Positions 34,305 to 44,132 of a DNA stretch of 64,000 nucleotides are shown here, piece by piece (position 1 is the first letter of the stretch; each line of letters opens with the position of its first letter). The stretch is from Alkaliphilus hydrothermalis (lineage in GTDB: Bacteria > Bacillota > Clostridia > Peptostreptococcales > Natronincolaceae). Made by a program: the position numbers and the translations under genes. The stretch is taken from NCBI RefSeq assembly GCF_016908555.1, contig NZ_JAFBEE010000001.1, positions 124,001-188,000 of the forward strand, written 5' to 3'. The notes under the pieces were generated by a model. That model searched no databases. It was given only the letters and a program-made list of their open reading frames with translations, and was not told where the DNA came from.

Positions 34305-34703
34305 ATGTATAATCAAATCAACCTATTATCAAAAGCCCTCAATGCATCTTGGAAACGGAATGAAGTCATTGCTAACAATATAGCAAATGTAAATACTCCC
34401 AACTTTAAGCGATCTGATGTGGAGTTTGAAGAAATCCTCAAGAGGTATGTAAATGGAGATGATTTAACAGGGGTAACAACCCACCAAAATCATATCCCAA
34501 TAGGGGTTAGGTCAATAGCTGATGCGGAACACAAGGTGGTAAATAATGGTGGTTTTAGTACAAGGCGAGATAAAAATAATGTAGATATAGATGTGGAAAT
34601 GGCTGAATTAGCTAAAAACACAATTACATTCAACACATTGTCTACTCAACTTAATAATCATTTTTCTAGATTGAGAATTGCAATAAATGAAGGGAAGCGA
34701 TAA
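34305..34703 (+). CDS. flgB: Flagellar basal-body rod protein FlgB
   Basis: FlgB is a proximal rod subunit exported by the flagellar type III apparatus. The 132-residue protein has the N-terminal rod signature ANNIANVNTPNFKRSDV near residues 24-40 and the C-terminal coiled helix. AGGAGGT precedes ATG 34305. It is the first gene of the fla/che operon, and flgC follows after two bases. Confidence 0.95.
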   Translation: MYNQINLLSKALNASWKRNEVIANNIANVNTPNFKRSDVEFEEILKRYVNGDDLTGVTTHQNHIPIGVRSIADAEHKVVNNGGFSTRRDKNNVDIDVEMAELAKNTITFNTLSTQLNNHFSRLRIAINEGKR

Positions 34704-34705
34704 TA

Positions 34706-35146
34706 ATGTCAATATTTAATTCCATCAATATAAGTTCATCTGGATTAACAGCTGAAAGATTAAGACTGGATACAATATCAAAAAATATTGCAAATGCCAA
34801 CACAACGAGAACCAGTAATGGTGGTCCTTATCGTAGACAAGTTGTGGTATATAAGGCTAAAGAAGGAGAAGGCTCCTTTGCCAGTTTTTTAAACAATGCT
34901 AAAGGCAATCAATCTGGTAAGGGTGTGGAAGTCGTAGGGATCAGACAAGACACAACGCCTTTTAAACGGGTATATGAACCAGGTCACCCAGATGCAGATG
35001 AAGAAGGTTATGTATTGATGCCCAACGTTGATATCGTGACAGAAATGGCGAATATGATTTCAGCTTCAAGAGGGTATGAAGCTAATGTAACAGCAATGAA
35101 CACGACAAAAAGTATGGCCATGAAGGCACTTGAATTAGGAAGATAG
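34706..35146 (+). CDS. flgC: Flagellar basal-body rod protein FlgC
   Basis: FlgC is another proximal rod subunit. The 146-residue protein has the start SIFNSINISSSGLTAERLRL, the KNIANANTTRT signature near residue 26, and the C-terminal VTEMANMISASRGYEANVTA block near residues 112-131. It lies two bases after flgB and 13 before fliE, in the standard flgB-flgC-fliE order. Confidence 0.96.
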   Translation: MSIFNSINISSSGLTAERLRLDTISKNIANANTTRTSNGGPYRRQVVVYKAKEGEGSFASFLNNAKGNQSGKGVEVVGIRQDTTPFKRVYEPGHPDADEEGYVLMPNVDIVTEMANMISASRGYEANVTAMNTTKSMAMKALELGR

Positions 35147-35159
35147 CGGGGGATAAGAG

Positions 35160-35465
35160 ATGAAAATTAATGGAATTTCAATAAATAATGAAATACATAG
35201 GATTAAGGGATTGGGATTGTTTGATGAGGCATCGGAAAAATCTCAAGGAAATTTTAAGGAACTCCTTGCAGAGGCAATTAACAATACAAATCGCTTGGAA
35301 AAAACAAGTGAAGATTATTCCTTAAAGCTTGCTTCAGGTCAATTGGAAAACATCCACGAAGCTATGATTGCAGCGCAAAAAGCTGATACTTCCTTGCAAT
35401 TTATGATGCAAATTAGAAACAAGGTGTTAGACGCCTACCGAGAAATTACTAGAATGCAGATCTAA
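35160..35465 (+). CDS. fliE: Flagellar hook-basal body complex protein FliE
   Basis: FliE joins the MS ring to the rod and is the first protein exported by the apparatus. The 101-residue protein has the conserved C-terminal part IHEAMIAAQKADTSLQFMMQ and VLDAYREITRMQI. It is preceded by a GGGGGAT ribosome-binding site. Length and position are normal. Confidence 0.95.
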   Translation: MKINGISINNEIHRIKGLGLFDEASEKSQGNFKELLAEAINNTNRLEKTSEDYSLKLASGQLENIHEAMIAAQKADTSLQFMMQIRNKVLDAYREITRMQI

Positions 35466-35489
35466 ATATAGCAGAGATGAGGTGATTCA

Positions 35490-37037
35490 ATGCCGGAAGC
35501 ATTACAGAAAATAAGCGGACAACTGAATGATTATTTTCAGGGCATGGAAAAGAAACAAAAAATGCAGATGTTTTTTTCGGGGGTATTTATACTACTTACC
35601 TTAACCGGACTAATTTTCTTTTTTACTAGAGTAGAATACGTCCCATTATATACAAATTTAGATCCAAAGCATTCTGGAGAAATTTTAAATGTACTGACAA
35701 GTAATAATATTGAAGCTAAGTTGGGAGAGGCCAGTAGTACGATAATGGTTAATGAAAAGGACATGCAGAGGGCACAAGTAGTGGTGGCTACAGAAGGTTT
35801 ACCCAGTGCCAGATTCGGGTACGAAGAGGCATTAACTAATTCGAGCTCTTTTATGATGACTAGCGAAGAAAGATCTCAAAGATTTCTAATAGCTCAGCAA
35901 AATCACCTGGCCCAGACGATAGAAGAAATATCAGGGGTCAATCGAGCGGTGGTTAATTTATCTGTTCCTGAAAAGACTGGTTTTGTTTTTAATAATAACC
36001 AACAACCGTCTAAAGCATCAGTGTACTTGGATTTAAGCCCAGTTACAAAGTTAGACAATAACAGTATTAACGGGATTGCTGTATTGGTATCCAATGCTGT
36101 TGAGGGATTGGATGTAGAAAATGTTACAATCCATGGCAATGATGGGAGGGTGCTTAATCCTAAAAATACAGAGGATGGAGCCTTTGGAGTAAATGATCAG
36201 TTAAATCTTAATAATGTTATAAAGCAGGAGTTAGAAATCAGCATCTCAGACTTTCTATCAACTGTTTACGGTTATGGAAATATAGCTGTAATGGCGAATG
36301 TCCGTTTAGACTTTGATAGTGAAGTTACAGAGATAAAAGAGTTTTCTCCACCCATAGAAGGTGAAACCAATGGAATCGTTAGAAGTATGCAGAAGCTTCA
36401 GAGTTCTTCTGTAAACTCCAGCACCGGTGGGGTACCAGGCACTGATCCAAATACAGAAACTCCCCAGTACGTTGAAGCTGATCAATCGGAAGCAAAATAT
36501 GAAGAGGCTAACGAAACTATTAATTACGAGATTAATGAATTAAGAAAAAAAATAGTGAAGGCTCAAGGCCAAGTTAGGGATATTACAGTGGCGGTATACA
36601 TTAATAGTAGTTCTTTGAACAATGGAGATCTGTCGGATTCTGAGAAAAAAGAACTGATTAATATCATATCTGCAGCTGCTGGATTAGATACAAAAGTTGT
36701 ACAAGTTGGTATTAAAGAGTTTAATAACTCACTACCACCACATGTACAGGACGCCTTCAACACTGTTGAATCTAGAGGTCTAAGGGATTTACCTTTAGGA
36801 TTGATTGGTGTATTGGCGGCTGTAGTGATGGGTGCTGCGTTCTTTGCAGTAGCCCAAATCAGAAAGAAGAAGAAGGTTGAATTACCACCAGTCATTGAAA
36901 CCATTACTCCAGAAGAATACGAAGACATTGATTTAGAACTTTCTGGTTCTCAAGTGAAGCAACAGATAGAAAAATTAGTAGCTAAAAAACCTGAGGCTGT
37001 GGCTCAGCTACTCAGAAATTGGTTAAGCGAAGAATAG
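35490..37037 (+). CDS. fliF: Flagellar MS-ring protein FliF
   Basis: FliF forms the MS ring in the membrane, the platform for rotor and export gate. The 515-residue protein has a first membrane segment near residues 26-46, periplasmic ring-building motifs (VPLYTNLDPKHSGEIL, RFGYEEALTNSSSFMMTSEERSQR in part), a second membrane segment near 440-460, and a cytoplasmic C-terminus that binds FliG. It is separated from fliG by 10 bases. Confidence 0.95.
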   Translation: MPEALQKISGQLNDYFQGMEKKQKMQMFFSGVFILLTLTGLIFFFTRVEYVPLYTNLDPKHSGEILNVLTSNNIEAKLGEASSTIMVNEKDMQRAQVVVATEGLPSARFGYEEALTNSSSFMMTSEERSQRFLIAQQNHLAQTIEEISGVNRAVVNLSVPEKTGFVFNNNQQPSKASVYLDLSPVTKLDNNSINGIAVLVSNAVEGLDVENVTIHGNDGRVLNPKNTEDGAFGVNDQLNLNNVIKQELEISISDFLSTVYGYGNIAVMANVRLDFDSEVTEIKEFSPPIEGETNGIVRSMQKLQSSSVNSSTGGVPGTDPNTETPQYVEADQSEAKYEEANETINYEINELRKKIVKAQGQVRDITVAVYINSSSLNNGDLSDSEKKELINIISAAAGLDTKVVQVGIKEFNNSLPPHVQDAFNTVESRGLRDLPLGLIGVLAAVVMGAAFFAVAQIRKKKKVELPPVIETITPEEYEDIDLELSGSQVKQQIEKLVAKKPEAVAQLLRNWLSEE

Positions 37038-37047
37038 AGGTGTGAGG

Positions 37048-38067
37048 ATGGCTAGAAAGTCCGTAAAAACGGAATTGTCTGGAAAAGAAAAGGCAGCAAT
37101 TTTACTGATTAGCCTTGGCCCTGAATTTTCAGCACAAATATTTAAACATTTAAATGATGAAGAAATCGAAGAACTAACTTTGGAAATTGCCAATATGAGA
37201 AAAGTATCTCCGGCTGAAAAGGAAAGAATCCTTTCAGAGTTTTATGAAGTCTGTATTGCTCAAGAATATATATCAGAAGGGGGAATTAACTACGCAAAGG
37301 ACGTTTTGGAAAAAGCACTAGGTTCACAAAAGGCAATGGATATTATCAATAAGTTGACAGCCTCCCTACAGGTAAAGCCATTTGACTTTGCTAGAAAAGC
37401 TGATCCAAGTCAGTTGTTGAACTTTATCCAGAATGAGCACCCCCAGACCATCGCTTTGATATTATCCTACTTGCCATCCATGCAATCGGCACAAATATTA
37501 TCTGCTCTTCCGCAGGCAAAGCAATCAGAAGTAGCTCAAAGGATAGCCATTATGGATCGTACCTCTCCAGAGGTAATCAAGGAAGTGGAGGCAGTCTTAG
37601 AAAGGAAGCTATCTTCTTTAGTAAGTCAGGACTATACATCAGCAGGAGGAATTCAGTCTATAGTTGATATATTAAATGCTGTTGATAGAGGAACAGAGAA
37701 AAACATTATGGATACCTTAGAGATTTCTGATGCTGAATTAGCTGAAGAAATCCGTAAGAGAATGTTTGTGTTTGAAGATATCATTAGTCTCGATAGTACA
37801 GCTATCCAGCGATTCATTAGGGATATTGACAATAAAGAGCTGGCAGTTGCATTAAAGGGTGCTACAGAAGAGGTTGCCAATGTTATCTATGCAAATATGT
37901 CTAAACGTATGGCAGAGATGATAAAAGAGGACATGGATTTCATGGGACCAGTAAGATTAAGGGATGTGGAGGAAGCGCAACAAAAGATTGTAAATATCAT
38001 CAGAAAGCTGGAGGAGGCAGGAGAGATTATCATTGCCCGTGGTGGAGGAGATGAGATCATTGTCTAA
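37048..38067 (+). CDS. fliG: Flagellar motor switch protein FliG
   Basis: FliG transmits torque between stator and rotor. The 339-residue protein has the N-terminal FliF-binding domain (LSGKEKAAILLISLGPEFSAQ), the middle domain with the EHPQTIALILSYL motif near residue 129, and the C-terminal torque domain with MFVFEDIISLDSTAIQRF near 235 and VRLRDVEEAQQKIV near 300. ATG 37048 is used rather than GTG 37042. Its 3' end overlaps the start of fliH by 8 bases. Confidence 0.95.
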   Translation: MARKSVKTELSGKEKAAILLISLGPEFSAQIFKHLNDEEIEELTLEIANMRKVSPAEKERILSEFYEVCIAQEYISEGGINYAKDVLEKALGSQKAMDIINKLTASLQVKPFDFARKADPSQLLNFIQNEHPQTIALILSYLPSMQSAQILSALPQAKQSEVAQRIAIMDRTSPEVIKEVEAVLERKLSSLVSQDYTSAGGIQSIVDILNAVDRGTEKNIMDTLEISDAELAEEIRKRMFVFEDIISLDSTAIQRFIRDIDNKELAVALKGATEEVANVIYANMSKRMAEMIKEDMDFMGPVRLRDVEEAQQKIVNIIRKLEEAGEIIIARGGGDEIIV

Positions 38068-38848
38068 ACCAAGAGTATTTAAATCCTCAAACATTATACT
38101 AGGAGAGAAGAAGGAGATCAGCTTTTCAGAACTTCAGAATTTAATAAAAATCAAGCAGGATGAATTTGAAAGAGCTCAACTACGGGAGGGGGAAGATGAA
38201 GAACCTCCAGTTGATCTAGAAGAATTGAATCAGCAGGCGGAAATGATTATAAGTCAAGCTGAAGAGATTAGTCAACAAATGATTGCAGATGCGCAAAAAG
38301 ATTCCCAATCAATTATTCAAGAGGCCTATATAGATAGTCAATCGATATTTGATAAAGCTAAGGCGGATGGATATGAAGAAGGGATGATTCAAGGAAAAAA
38401 TGATGGCTACCAAGCAATGGAGGAAATTATTCAAGAGGCAGCCGAAATTAAGCAACAATCTTTCTTGGAAAGGCAACAAATGGCTAAGGCCTTTGAAGGG
38501 GAGGTCATCCAATTAGTTATTGAAACTGTTAAAAAGGTTATTGGACATGAAATCAACGAGAATCATGAACTGCTCTTAAATCTAGTTATGGAGGGGCTTC
38601 AAAAGCTTACCTTTGCAGAATCGCTGATTATTCGAGTAAGTGAAGAGGATTATGACCTAGTTAATTCATCAAAACATAGGATTTACATGATGACAGAGGG
38701 CGTTGAGAAAATGGAAATCAAATGCGAACCTTCCTTGTCACCAGGAAGTGTTTTGATTGACACCCTATCTGGAACAATTGATTCCAGCATTGATACCCAA
38801 ATTAAAACAATTGAAAAGCTCTTTAACGAGCTTTTACGAAGTGAGTGA
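38060..38848 (+). CDS. fliH: Flagellar assembly protein FliH
   Basis: FliH is the stator of the FliI ATPase in the export apparatus. The 262-residue protein is rich in Glu, Gln and Lys with a long coiled coil (about 75-150) containing the many A/S-x3-A spaced helices, followed by a V-ATPase E-subunit-like C-terminal domain. TTG 38060 lies nine bases after GGAGGAG; ATG 38051 is in frame but touches that site. It overlaps fliG at its 5' end and meets fliI at its 3' end. Confidence 0.85.
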   Translation: MSKPRVFKSSNIILGEKKEISFSELQNLIKIKQDEFERAQLREGEDEEPPVDLEELNQQAEMIISQAEEISQQMIADAQKDSQSIIQEAYIDSQSIFDKAKADGYEEGMIQGKNDGYQAMEEIIQEAAEIKQQSFLERQQMAKAFEGEVIQLVIETVKKVIGHEINENHELLLNLVMEGLQKLTFAESLIIRVSEEDYDLVNSSKHRIYMMTEGVEKMEIKCEPSLSPGSVLIDTLSGTIDSSIDTQIKTIEKLFNELLRSE

Positions 38849-38853
38849 AGCAG

Positions 38854-40170
38854 ATGAAGACTAGTCTACTAAAAAAATATTATGACAACTTAGATAGGAC
38901 TGACTTAATTAAATATACTGGTAGAGTTTCACAAGTAATCGGCCTCACTATTGAATCCCAGGGACCTGCTGTAAAGATCGGAGAGGTATGCATTATCTAT
39001 CCCCTTAAAGGGGCGGTACCTGTTCTGTCTGAAGTAGTGGGCTTCAAGGGGAAACATGTTCTCTTGATGCCTCTTGGGGAAATGGAGGGGATTGGTCCTG
39101 GTAGTCTTGTAGAGGCTACAGGTGACACCCTAAGAGTCAAGGTGGGAGATGAACTTTTAGGTCGAGTATTAGATGGGCTAGGTAATCCGATAGATGGAAA
39201 AGGTGCTCTAGGCACCCATAGGACATATCCTGCTATGGGAATCCCGCCAAACCCACTGGCACGAACTAAAATTAGCCAGCCACTATCTGTGGGGGTAAGG
39301 ACAATTGATGGATTACTTACCTGTGGTAATGGTCAAAGGATAGGTATCTTTGCCGGGAGTGGAGTTGGTAAAAGTACCATGTTGGGGATGATTGCCAGAA
39401 ATACGCAAGCGGATGTAAATGTTATTGCACTGATTGGAGAGCGGGGTAGAGAGGTTAAGGAATTTATTGATAATGACCTACAGGAGGAAGGATTAAGTCG
39501 TTCTGTTCTGATAGTGGCAACATCGGACCAACCACCCCTTGTTAGACTTAAGGGAGCCCTATTAGCTACCTCGGTAGCTGAGTATTTTAGGGACCAAGGT
39601 AAAAATGTAATGTTAATGATGGACTCCCTCACAAGATTTTCTATGGCCCAGAGGGAGGTGGGACTAGCCATCGGAGAGCCACCGGTAACAAAGGGATACA
39701 CTCCATCGGTATTTGCTATTTTACCAAGGTTATTGGAAAGGTCAGGAACATCTGATAAAGGAGCTATTACTGGTTTATACACTGTACTGGTGGATGGTGA
39801 TGATATGAATGAACCAATAGCCGATGCTGTAAGGGGAATCTTGGACGGACATATTGTTCTATCTAGGAAGCTTGCTAATAAAAATCACTATCCAGCCATT
39901 GATGTGCTAGCAAGTATCAGTCGTGTTATGAACAATATTGTTGACAAAGAACACTTATCCATCGCCTTTAAAATAAAAGAAATCCTATCAATCTATCGTG
40001 AGGCAGAGGATCTGATAAATATTGGAGCCTATGCTCGGGGCACAAATCCCAAAATAGATTATGCTATAGCTAAAATAGATGCAATTAATGAATTCTTAAG
40101 ACAGAGTACCCATGAGGAATCTTCCTACGAAAAAACCTTAGTACATCTCAAACAACTATTTAAAGATTAA
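38854..40170 (+). CDS. fliI: Flagellum-specific ATPase FliI
   Basis: FliI is the hexameric ATPase that unfolds and feeds export substrates. The 438-residue protein has Walker A FAGSGVGKST at 166-175, Walker B VMLMMDSLTR near 245, the GERGREVKEF loop near 194 and the YTVLVDGDDMNEPIADAVR stretch near 311, all typical of F1-beta-like export ATPases. ATG 38854 is chosen; GTG 38845 overlaps the fliH stop and is an alternative. fliJ follows after 17 bases. Confidence 0.95.
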   Translation: MKTSLLKKYYDNLDRTDLIKYTGRVSQVIGLTIESQGPAVKIGEVCIIYPLKGAVPVLSEVVGFKGKHVLLMPLGEMEGIGPGSLVEATGDTLRVKVGDELLGRVLDGLGNPIDGKGALGTHRTYPAMGIPPNPLARTKISQPLSVGVRTIDGLLTCGNGQRIGIFAGSGVGKSTMLGMIARNTQADVNVIALIGERGREVKEFIDNDLQEEGLSRSVLIVATSDQPPLVRLKGALLATSVAEYFRDQGKNVMLMMDSLTRFSMAQREVGLAIGEPPVTKGYTPSVFAILPRLLERSGTSDKGAITGLYTVLVDGDDMNEPIADAVRGILDGHIVLSRKLANKNHYPAIDVLASISRVMNNIVDKEHLSIAFKIKEILSIYREAEDLINIGAYARGTNPKIDYAIAKIDAINEFLRQSTHEESSYEKTLVHLKQLFKD

Positions 40171-40187
40171 GCAAAGGAGGTAACAAA

Positions 40188-40631
40188 GTGGCTAGAAGAT
40201 TTTCCTATCGATTTGAAACAATTCTGAACTTAAAAGAAAAGAATGAAGAAAATGAAAAAAATAATCTTGGAATAGCAACAAAGTCATTACTACAAGAGGA
40301 AGAACATCTAACCAGCTTGTTGCAACGAAGACATGAAGTAGCCAGTGAAATTCGAATCAACAGCCAAAAAAAGCTTCAGATTAGAGACCTACAACACTAC
40401 GCTTTAAAACTAGAGTTTATAGACGGACAAATTAATCAACAGAGGACTAACGTAAATCAATGGGAAAACAAAGTTGACCAATGTAGGCTACAATTGATGG
40501 AGGCGAAAAAGCAAACAAAAATATTTAACCGAATTAAAGAAAAAGATTTTGAAGACCACCATTATATGGAGCTGAAGGACGAAGAAATGTTTATAGATCA
40601 ATTGGTTTCCTTCAAAGCAGCTTGTAAATAA
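40188..40631 (+). CDS. fliJ: Flagellar export protein FliJ
   Basis: FliJ is a coiled-coil chaperone escort that links FliI to the export gate. The 147-residue protein is almost wholly helical and charged, starts FSYRFETILNLKEKNEEN and has heptad-like patterns throughout, typical of FliJ. It starts at GTG 40188 after AAGGAGG. The assignment relies on its start, length, coiled-coil nature and position after fliI. Confidence 0.9.
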   Translation: MARRFSYRFETILNLKEKNEENEKNNLGIATKSLLQEEEHLTSLLQRRHEVASEIRINSQKKLQIRDLQHYALKLEFIDGQINQQRTNVNQWENKVDQCRLQLMEAKKQTKIFNRIKEKDFEDHHYMELKDEEMFIDQLVSFKAACK

Positions 40632-40641
40632 GGAGGATAAA

Positions 40642-41880
40642 ATGGCCAGTAGTGAAGATGCAAAGAAAAATGGAATTATGAAGCCTATTATCATTATAAT
40701 CGTTACTTTTTTAATGGTACCTCTCTTAACAGTAGGCATAATCTACTATGCGGATGAAAACTTTCGATATAAAGCCGATGAAACCCTATCTAATTATTTA
40801 CCAGGTAAGCTAGGGGACGTGTTTGCTAAGAAGCCTACTAAAGAAGAAAAAGATTTATTAAAAATACAAATTGCAAAGAAATATGCTACTTATGAAGATC
40901 ATCGGCTTGTTGATAAACTCAAAATTATCAAGTCTAAGGATGAATCACTTTTTAACGAATTTATGATTTTGCTAAACCGTGAAAATCCATCCAAGACTGC
41001 AAGGGTACAGGAAACCCTACGTCTAGGAGAACTAAAAAGCGATATTTATCAACAGCTCCTTACAGAAATAAATGTTGAACAGGAGGAAACGGTGGATTCA
41101 CTTATTGAGTATTATTCCTCCCTTAATACTAATGGAGCCATTAAAGAGATCGAAAGAACTTTTAATTCTGGTGAGCTTTCAATAGAACTTTTACCTCTTG
41201 TGTTTGATAAGTTGCCAGTAGAGCAGAGTGCCTTGTTTCTTGAAGGCCTCAACCAAGAAATAAAAGATAAAGTAGAAGCTAGATTAATACCTTCTAAAAA
41301 AGCAGAAATAGAGAAAGTCATTGAATCAAACAGATTACGCAACCAAGAGCTAGCATCTTTGGCAGAGGTTTATAAAGAAACTCCCTTAGAGGAATTAGTT
41401 CAAAAAATAGGCTCTGCTGATCAGTACAATATCAGTGAGTTAGCAAAACTATATCAAAAGCTACCAATTGGACTAGCTGGAGAGGTATTAGCTAGGGTGG
41501 AGGATCAGGAATTTATCGGTAATCTTTACAAAGCCATCACTGAGTTAGAAAATTTAAACACTGAAACCAGTGGACTATCCAATCATTTGGCTGCTTCAGC
41601 CTTAATACAACAAGAGTATGAAAAGAAATTGCAGGAGTTAGCACAAGTATATGAAAAACTTCCCATTATCGAACTAGCCAGCCTAGTAAATGAAATGTTA
41701 CAGACGGAACGTACCTACAAAAGGCACCAGTTGCCTGAAGGAACAGAAATTATTTTTACTCAAGAGCAATTGGTGGTGGATGTACTTAGAAGGCTAAAGC
41801 CAACATTAGTTGCTAAATTAATGGAGGAACTGGAGACTTCAAAGTCTGTTGAATTATCAAAAAAATTAGTTACTAAATAA
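40642..41880 (+). CDS. MotE-like flagellar protein with repeated MgtE-N-type segments
   Basis: This 412-residue protein has a membrane anchor at about residues 13-35 and a long helical exterior. Its place between fliJ and fliK is that of ylxF in Bacillus, and the part near residues 230-380 has three related units (AEVYKETPLEELVQKI, AKLYQKLPIGLAGEVL, AQVYEKLPIIELASLV) like the MotE/MgtE N-terminal domain. MotE family proteins chaperone stator-linked proteins in proteobacteria. It is longer than usual for ylxF. The exact role here is not established. Confidence 0.65.
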   Translation: MASSEDAKKNGIMKPIIIIIVTFLMVPLLTVGIIYYADENFRYKADETLSNYLPGKLGDVFAKKPTKEEKDLLKIQIAKKYATYEDHRLVDKLKIIKSKDESLFNEFMILLNRENPSKTARVQETLRLGELKSDIYQQLLTEINVEQEETVDSLIEYYSSLNTNGAIKEIERTFNSGELSIELLPLVFDKLPVEQSALFLEGLNQEIKDKVEARLIPSKKAEIEKVIESNRLRNQELASLAEVYKETPLEELVQKIGSADQYNISELAKLYQKLPIGLAGEVLARVEDQEFIGNLYKAITELENLNTETSGLSNHLAASALIQQEYEKKLQELAQVYEKLPIIELASLVNEMLQTERTYKRHQLPEGTEIIFTQEQLVVDVLRRLKPTLVAKLMEELETSKSVELSKKLVTK

Positions 41881-41919
41881 TACGGCTTGAACTTAATGTG
41901 AAGGGAGGTGAAATGAAAA

Positions 41920-43254
41920 ATGATGGTAGATATGATGATTAAGGCAGTTAATATTACACATAGTTTGCAGCAACAAAAAAATAGCAGAACAAATGGCAAC
42001 AGTGATTTTAATGCTGTACTTAATGGTGCTAGGAATACCTCTGAAGATACTAAAGCCCCTGAGAAAAAGGAAATTACTCAGCCGGGTCCAGTAAAAAAAG
42101 AGCCTAAAGCTAATAATGCTTCTGAAATGAAAAATCTCAAAGATCAAACTCCCATAGAAGAGGAGGACAAGATTGAAAATGATTCTAAAGTAGAGCAGGA
42201 GTTAGCAGCTTTAATGGAATTACAGCTATTACTTAAAAAGCTTGAGGAAGAAAATATCAATCCAGACGAAGCATTAGCTATATTAGGTGAGATTGCAGGC
42301 TTGTTGGAATCTATTAGCCCTGAACTTTTAAAGGGAGAACTCTTAAAGCTACAAGAAGCTCTAAATGCATCTGGCGTAGACTTGGCTTTTGAAGAAGGCA
42401 CGATTAAACTAGACAGTATCAAAGAAATTCTACCAGCTTTGATTAAGCAAGTAAATGAAAAAGTTTCTCATCTTGAAGAAAGTCTTTCTTCGGGTGAAAA
42501 TTTTGCTGCAGGTACAGAAGAAAAAACAGTTGCAACCTCATACCATGCAACAGATGGTTCCAAGGATGTAGATGTTGAACAAGCCCCCACCCTAGAGGGA
42601 AATGAAGAAGTTTTATTTGATCAAATTGATTTAAACCCTAAGGGCAAGGGCAAAGATGTTACGATAACAGAGTCTGCAGAATCTGCTGAAGAGTTGGTGT
42701 CTGTTGAGGAAGTAAGTGAATTACCCCTTAATAGAGGAGATGTTTCTTTAAATCCAGCTAAGTTCACGCAAAAACTAGAAGCAACTTTAGTGCAGACATT
42801 ACCAGAGGTGGATGCCAAGGCTTTAGTTCAAGAGGTAGTCAATAAGGTACAAATTCTTGTGCAAAAGGGTAAAAGTGAGATGAAAATACAGCTTACTCCA
42901 GAAAATCTTGGAACCCTACATATCAATATTTCCCTTGATAAAGGCACTATGACGGCTAAAATGTTCGCTGAGAACCAACACATCAAGGAGATGATTGACG
43001 CCAACTTAAATCAATTAAAGATTGCTCTAGGAGATAAAGGACTAAATATTACTAAGCTAGAGGTAGCGGTTGGTCATAACCAAGAAGATTTTAACAGATC
43101 TCAATATTACCCTCAAAGACAAAGAAACAAACAGTTAAAAATTAGGCGGGTAAATCAAGCTAATTTAGTGGGGACAGAGGCGTCAACCTTCCTAGAGGAG
43201 GGGGGGAGTAAAAATCCTTATGTTGTTAATTCAAAATTTAATGGTTTAGCATAA
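41920..43254 (+). CDS. fliK: Flagellar hook-length control protein FliK
   Basis: FliK measures the hook and switches export specificity. The 444-residue protein has a low-complexity, acidic N-terminal and middle part, then the conserved C-terminal Flg_hook domain (KSEMKIQLTPENLGTLHI near residue 320 and GLNITKLEVAVG near 380). The variable middle is usual for the family. GGGAGGTG lies 10 bases before ATG 41920. An out-of-frame ATG at 41911 gives only a short ORF. Confidence 0.9.
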   Translation: MMVDMMIKAVNITHSLQQQKNSRTNGNSDFNAVLNGARNTSEDTKAPEKKEITQPGPVKKEPKANNASEMKNLKDQTPIEEEDKIENDSKVEQELAALMELQLLLKKLEEENINPDEALAILGEIAGLLESISPELLKGELLKLQEALNASGVDLAFEEGTIKLDSIKEILPALIKQVNEKVSHLEESLSSGENFAAGTEEKTVATSYHATDGSKDVDVEQAPTLEGNEEVLFDQIDLNPKGKGKDVTITESAESAEELVSVEEVSELPLNRGDVSLNPAKFTQKLEATLVQTLPEVDAKALVQEVVNKVQILVQKGKSEMKIQLTPENLGTLHINISLDKGTMTAKMFAENQHIKEMIDANLNQLKIALGDKGLNITKLEVAVGHNQEDFNRSQYYPQRQRNKQLKIRRVNQANLVGTEASTFLEEGGSKNPYVVNSKFNGLA

Positions 43255-43272
43255 AAGAAGGAGGGATACCTG

Positions 43273-43638
43273 ATGGATGTATCACAAGTTGCAGGCAATT
43301 ACAAAACCTATGAACCGAATCAAAAGAAAAATTCCAATGAAATGAATAAGGATATGTTCTTAAAACTATTGATTACACAAATGAAAAACCAAGATCCACT
43401 AAAGCCTATGGAGGACAAGGAATTTATTGCTCAGATGGCTCAATTTACATCATTAGAGCAAATGAAAAACCTAAACGAGAATATGCAAACCTCTCAAAAC
43501 TCTATAATGGATCATATTATGCAAATGAATAATAACTTGGTGAAAAGTCAAACCACCATAGCCAATACATTAGACTCCATTAATGATTCTATAACGAAGC
43601 TATCAGACCGTTTAATTGCGGTGGAGGAAAGCAAGTAA
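43273..43638 (+). CDS. flgD: Flagellar hook capping protein FlgD (short form)
   Basis: FlgD caps the growing hook. The 121-residue protein has the conserved N-terminal part ([20 protein letters not shown] and [19 protein letters not shown]) but lacks the C-terminal FlgD Ig-like and TUDOR domains of proteobacterial FlgD. Short FlgD forms are normal in Bacillus and Clostridia. GGAGGG lies before ATG 43273. It stands between fliK and the TIGR02530-like gene. Confidence 0.93.
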   Translation: MDVSQVAGNYKTYEPNQKKNSNEMNKDMFLKLLITQMKNQDPLKPMEDKEFIAQMAQFTSLEQMKNLNENMQTSQNSIMDHIMQMNNNLVKSQTTIANTLDSINDSITKLSDRLIAVEESK

Positions 43639-43672
43639 ATAGATTTTATTAGGGATGTTAGGAGGGTGTAAA

Positions 43673-44050
43673 TTGTATAATGACATTAAAATTAAAAACA
43701 ACTCCTTACAACAGCCTAAGATGCAACCACTGAAGCAGAACTATAGGGACCAAACCAGTTTTAATAGGATTCTCCAAAATCAGATTCTACAAAATCAAGA
43801 GATTAAATTTTCTAAGCATGCTATTGAAAGATTAGACAAGAGGAACATTCATTTGTCGCCTCAGGACATAAAGAGGCTAAACCAAGCCTTTGGCATTGCT
43901 TCCCAAAAAGGCATTAAAGAAACTTTAATTATGATGGACAACAGAGTCTTTGTTGCCAGTGTGGCGAATAAAACCATTATAACGGCAGCGGTTGGAGATC
44001 AGTTGAAGGAAAGTGTTTTTACCAATATTGATGGTGCTGTAATGATCTAA
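43673..44050 (+). CDS. Flagellar operon protein, TIGR02530 family
   Basis: This 125-residue protein matches the family found between flgD and flgE in Firmicutes (TIGR02530). Its conserved core is FSKHAIERLDKRNIHLSPQDIKRL near residues 42-65, followed by a beta-rich part (ETLIMMDNRVFVASVANKTIITAA). The function is unknown; flagellar assembly is suggested by genome context only. TTG 43673 has AGGAGGGTG just upstream; an in-frame start at 43655 lies before that site. A 82-base gap with a hairpin precedes flgE. Confidence 0.8.
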   Translation: MYNDIKIKNNSLQQPKMQPLKQNYRDQTSFNRILQNQILQNQEIKFSKHAIERLDKRNIHLSPQDIKRLNQAFGIASQKGIKETLIMMDNRVFVASVANKTIITAAVGDQLKESVFTNIDGAVMI

Positions 44051-44073
44051 GCCGGACCGACTTAGGAGGCTTA

Positions 44074-44099
44074 CCATCCCTGATTGATGGATGGGATGG
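44074..44099 (+). other. Hairpin upstream of flgE
   Basis: CCATCCC and GGGATGG form a 7-bp stem around a 12-base loop in the gap before flgE. There is no T tract. It could slow decay or modulate flgE expression. Confidence 0.45.
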
Positions 44100-44132
44100 A
44101 GTACCAATTATAAGGATAGGAGGTCGTTAATT

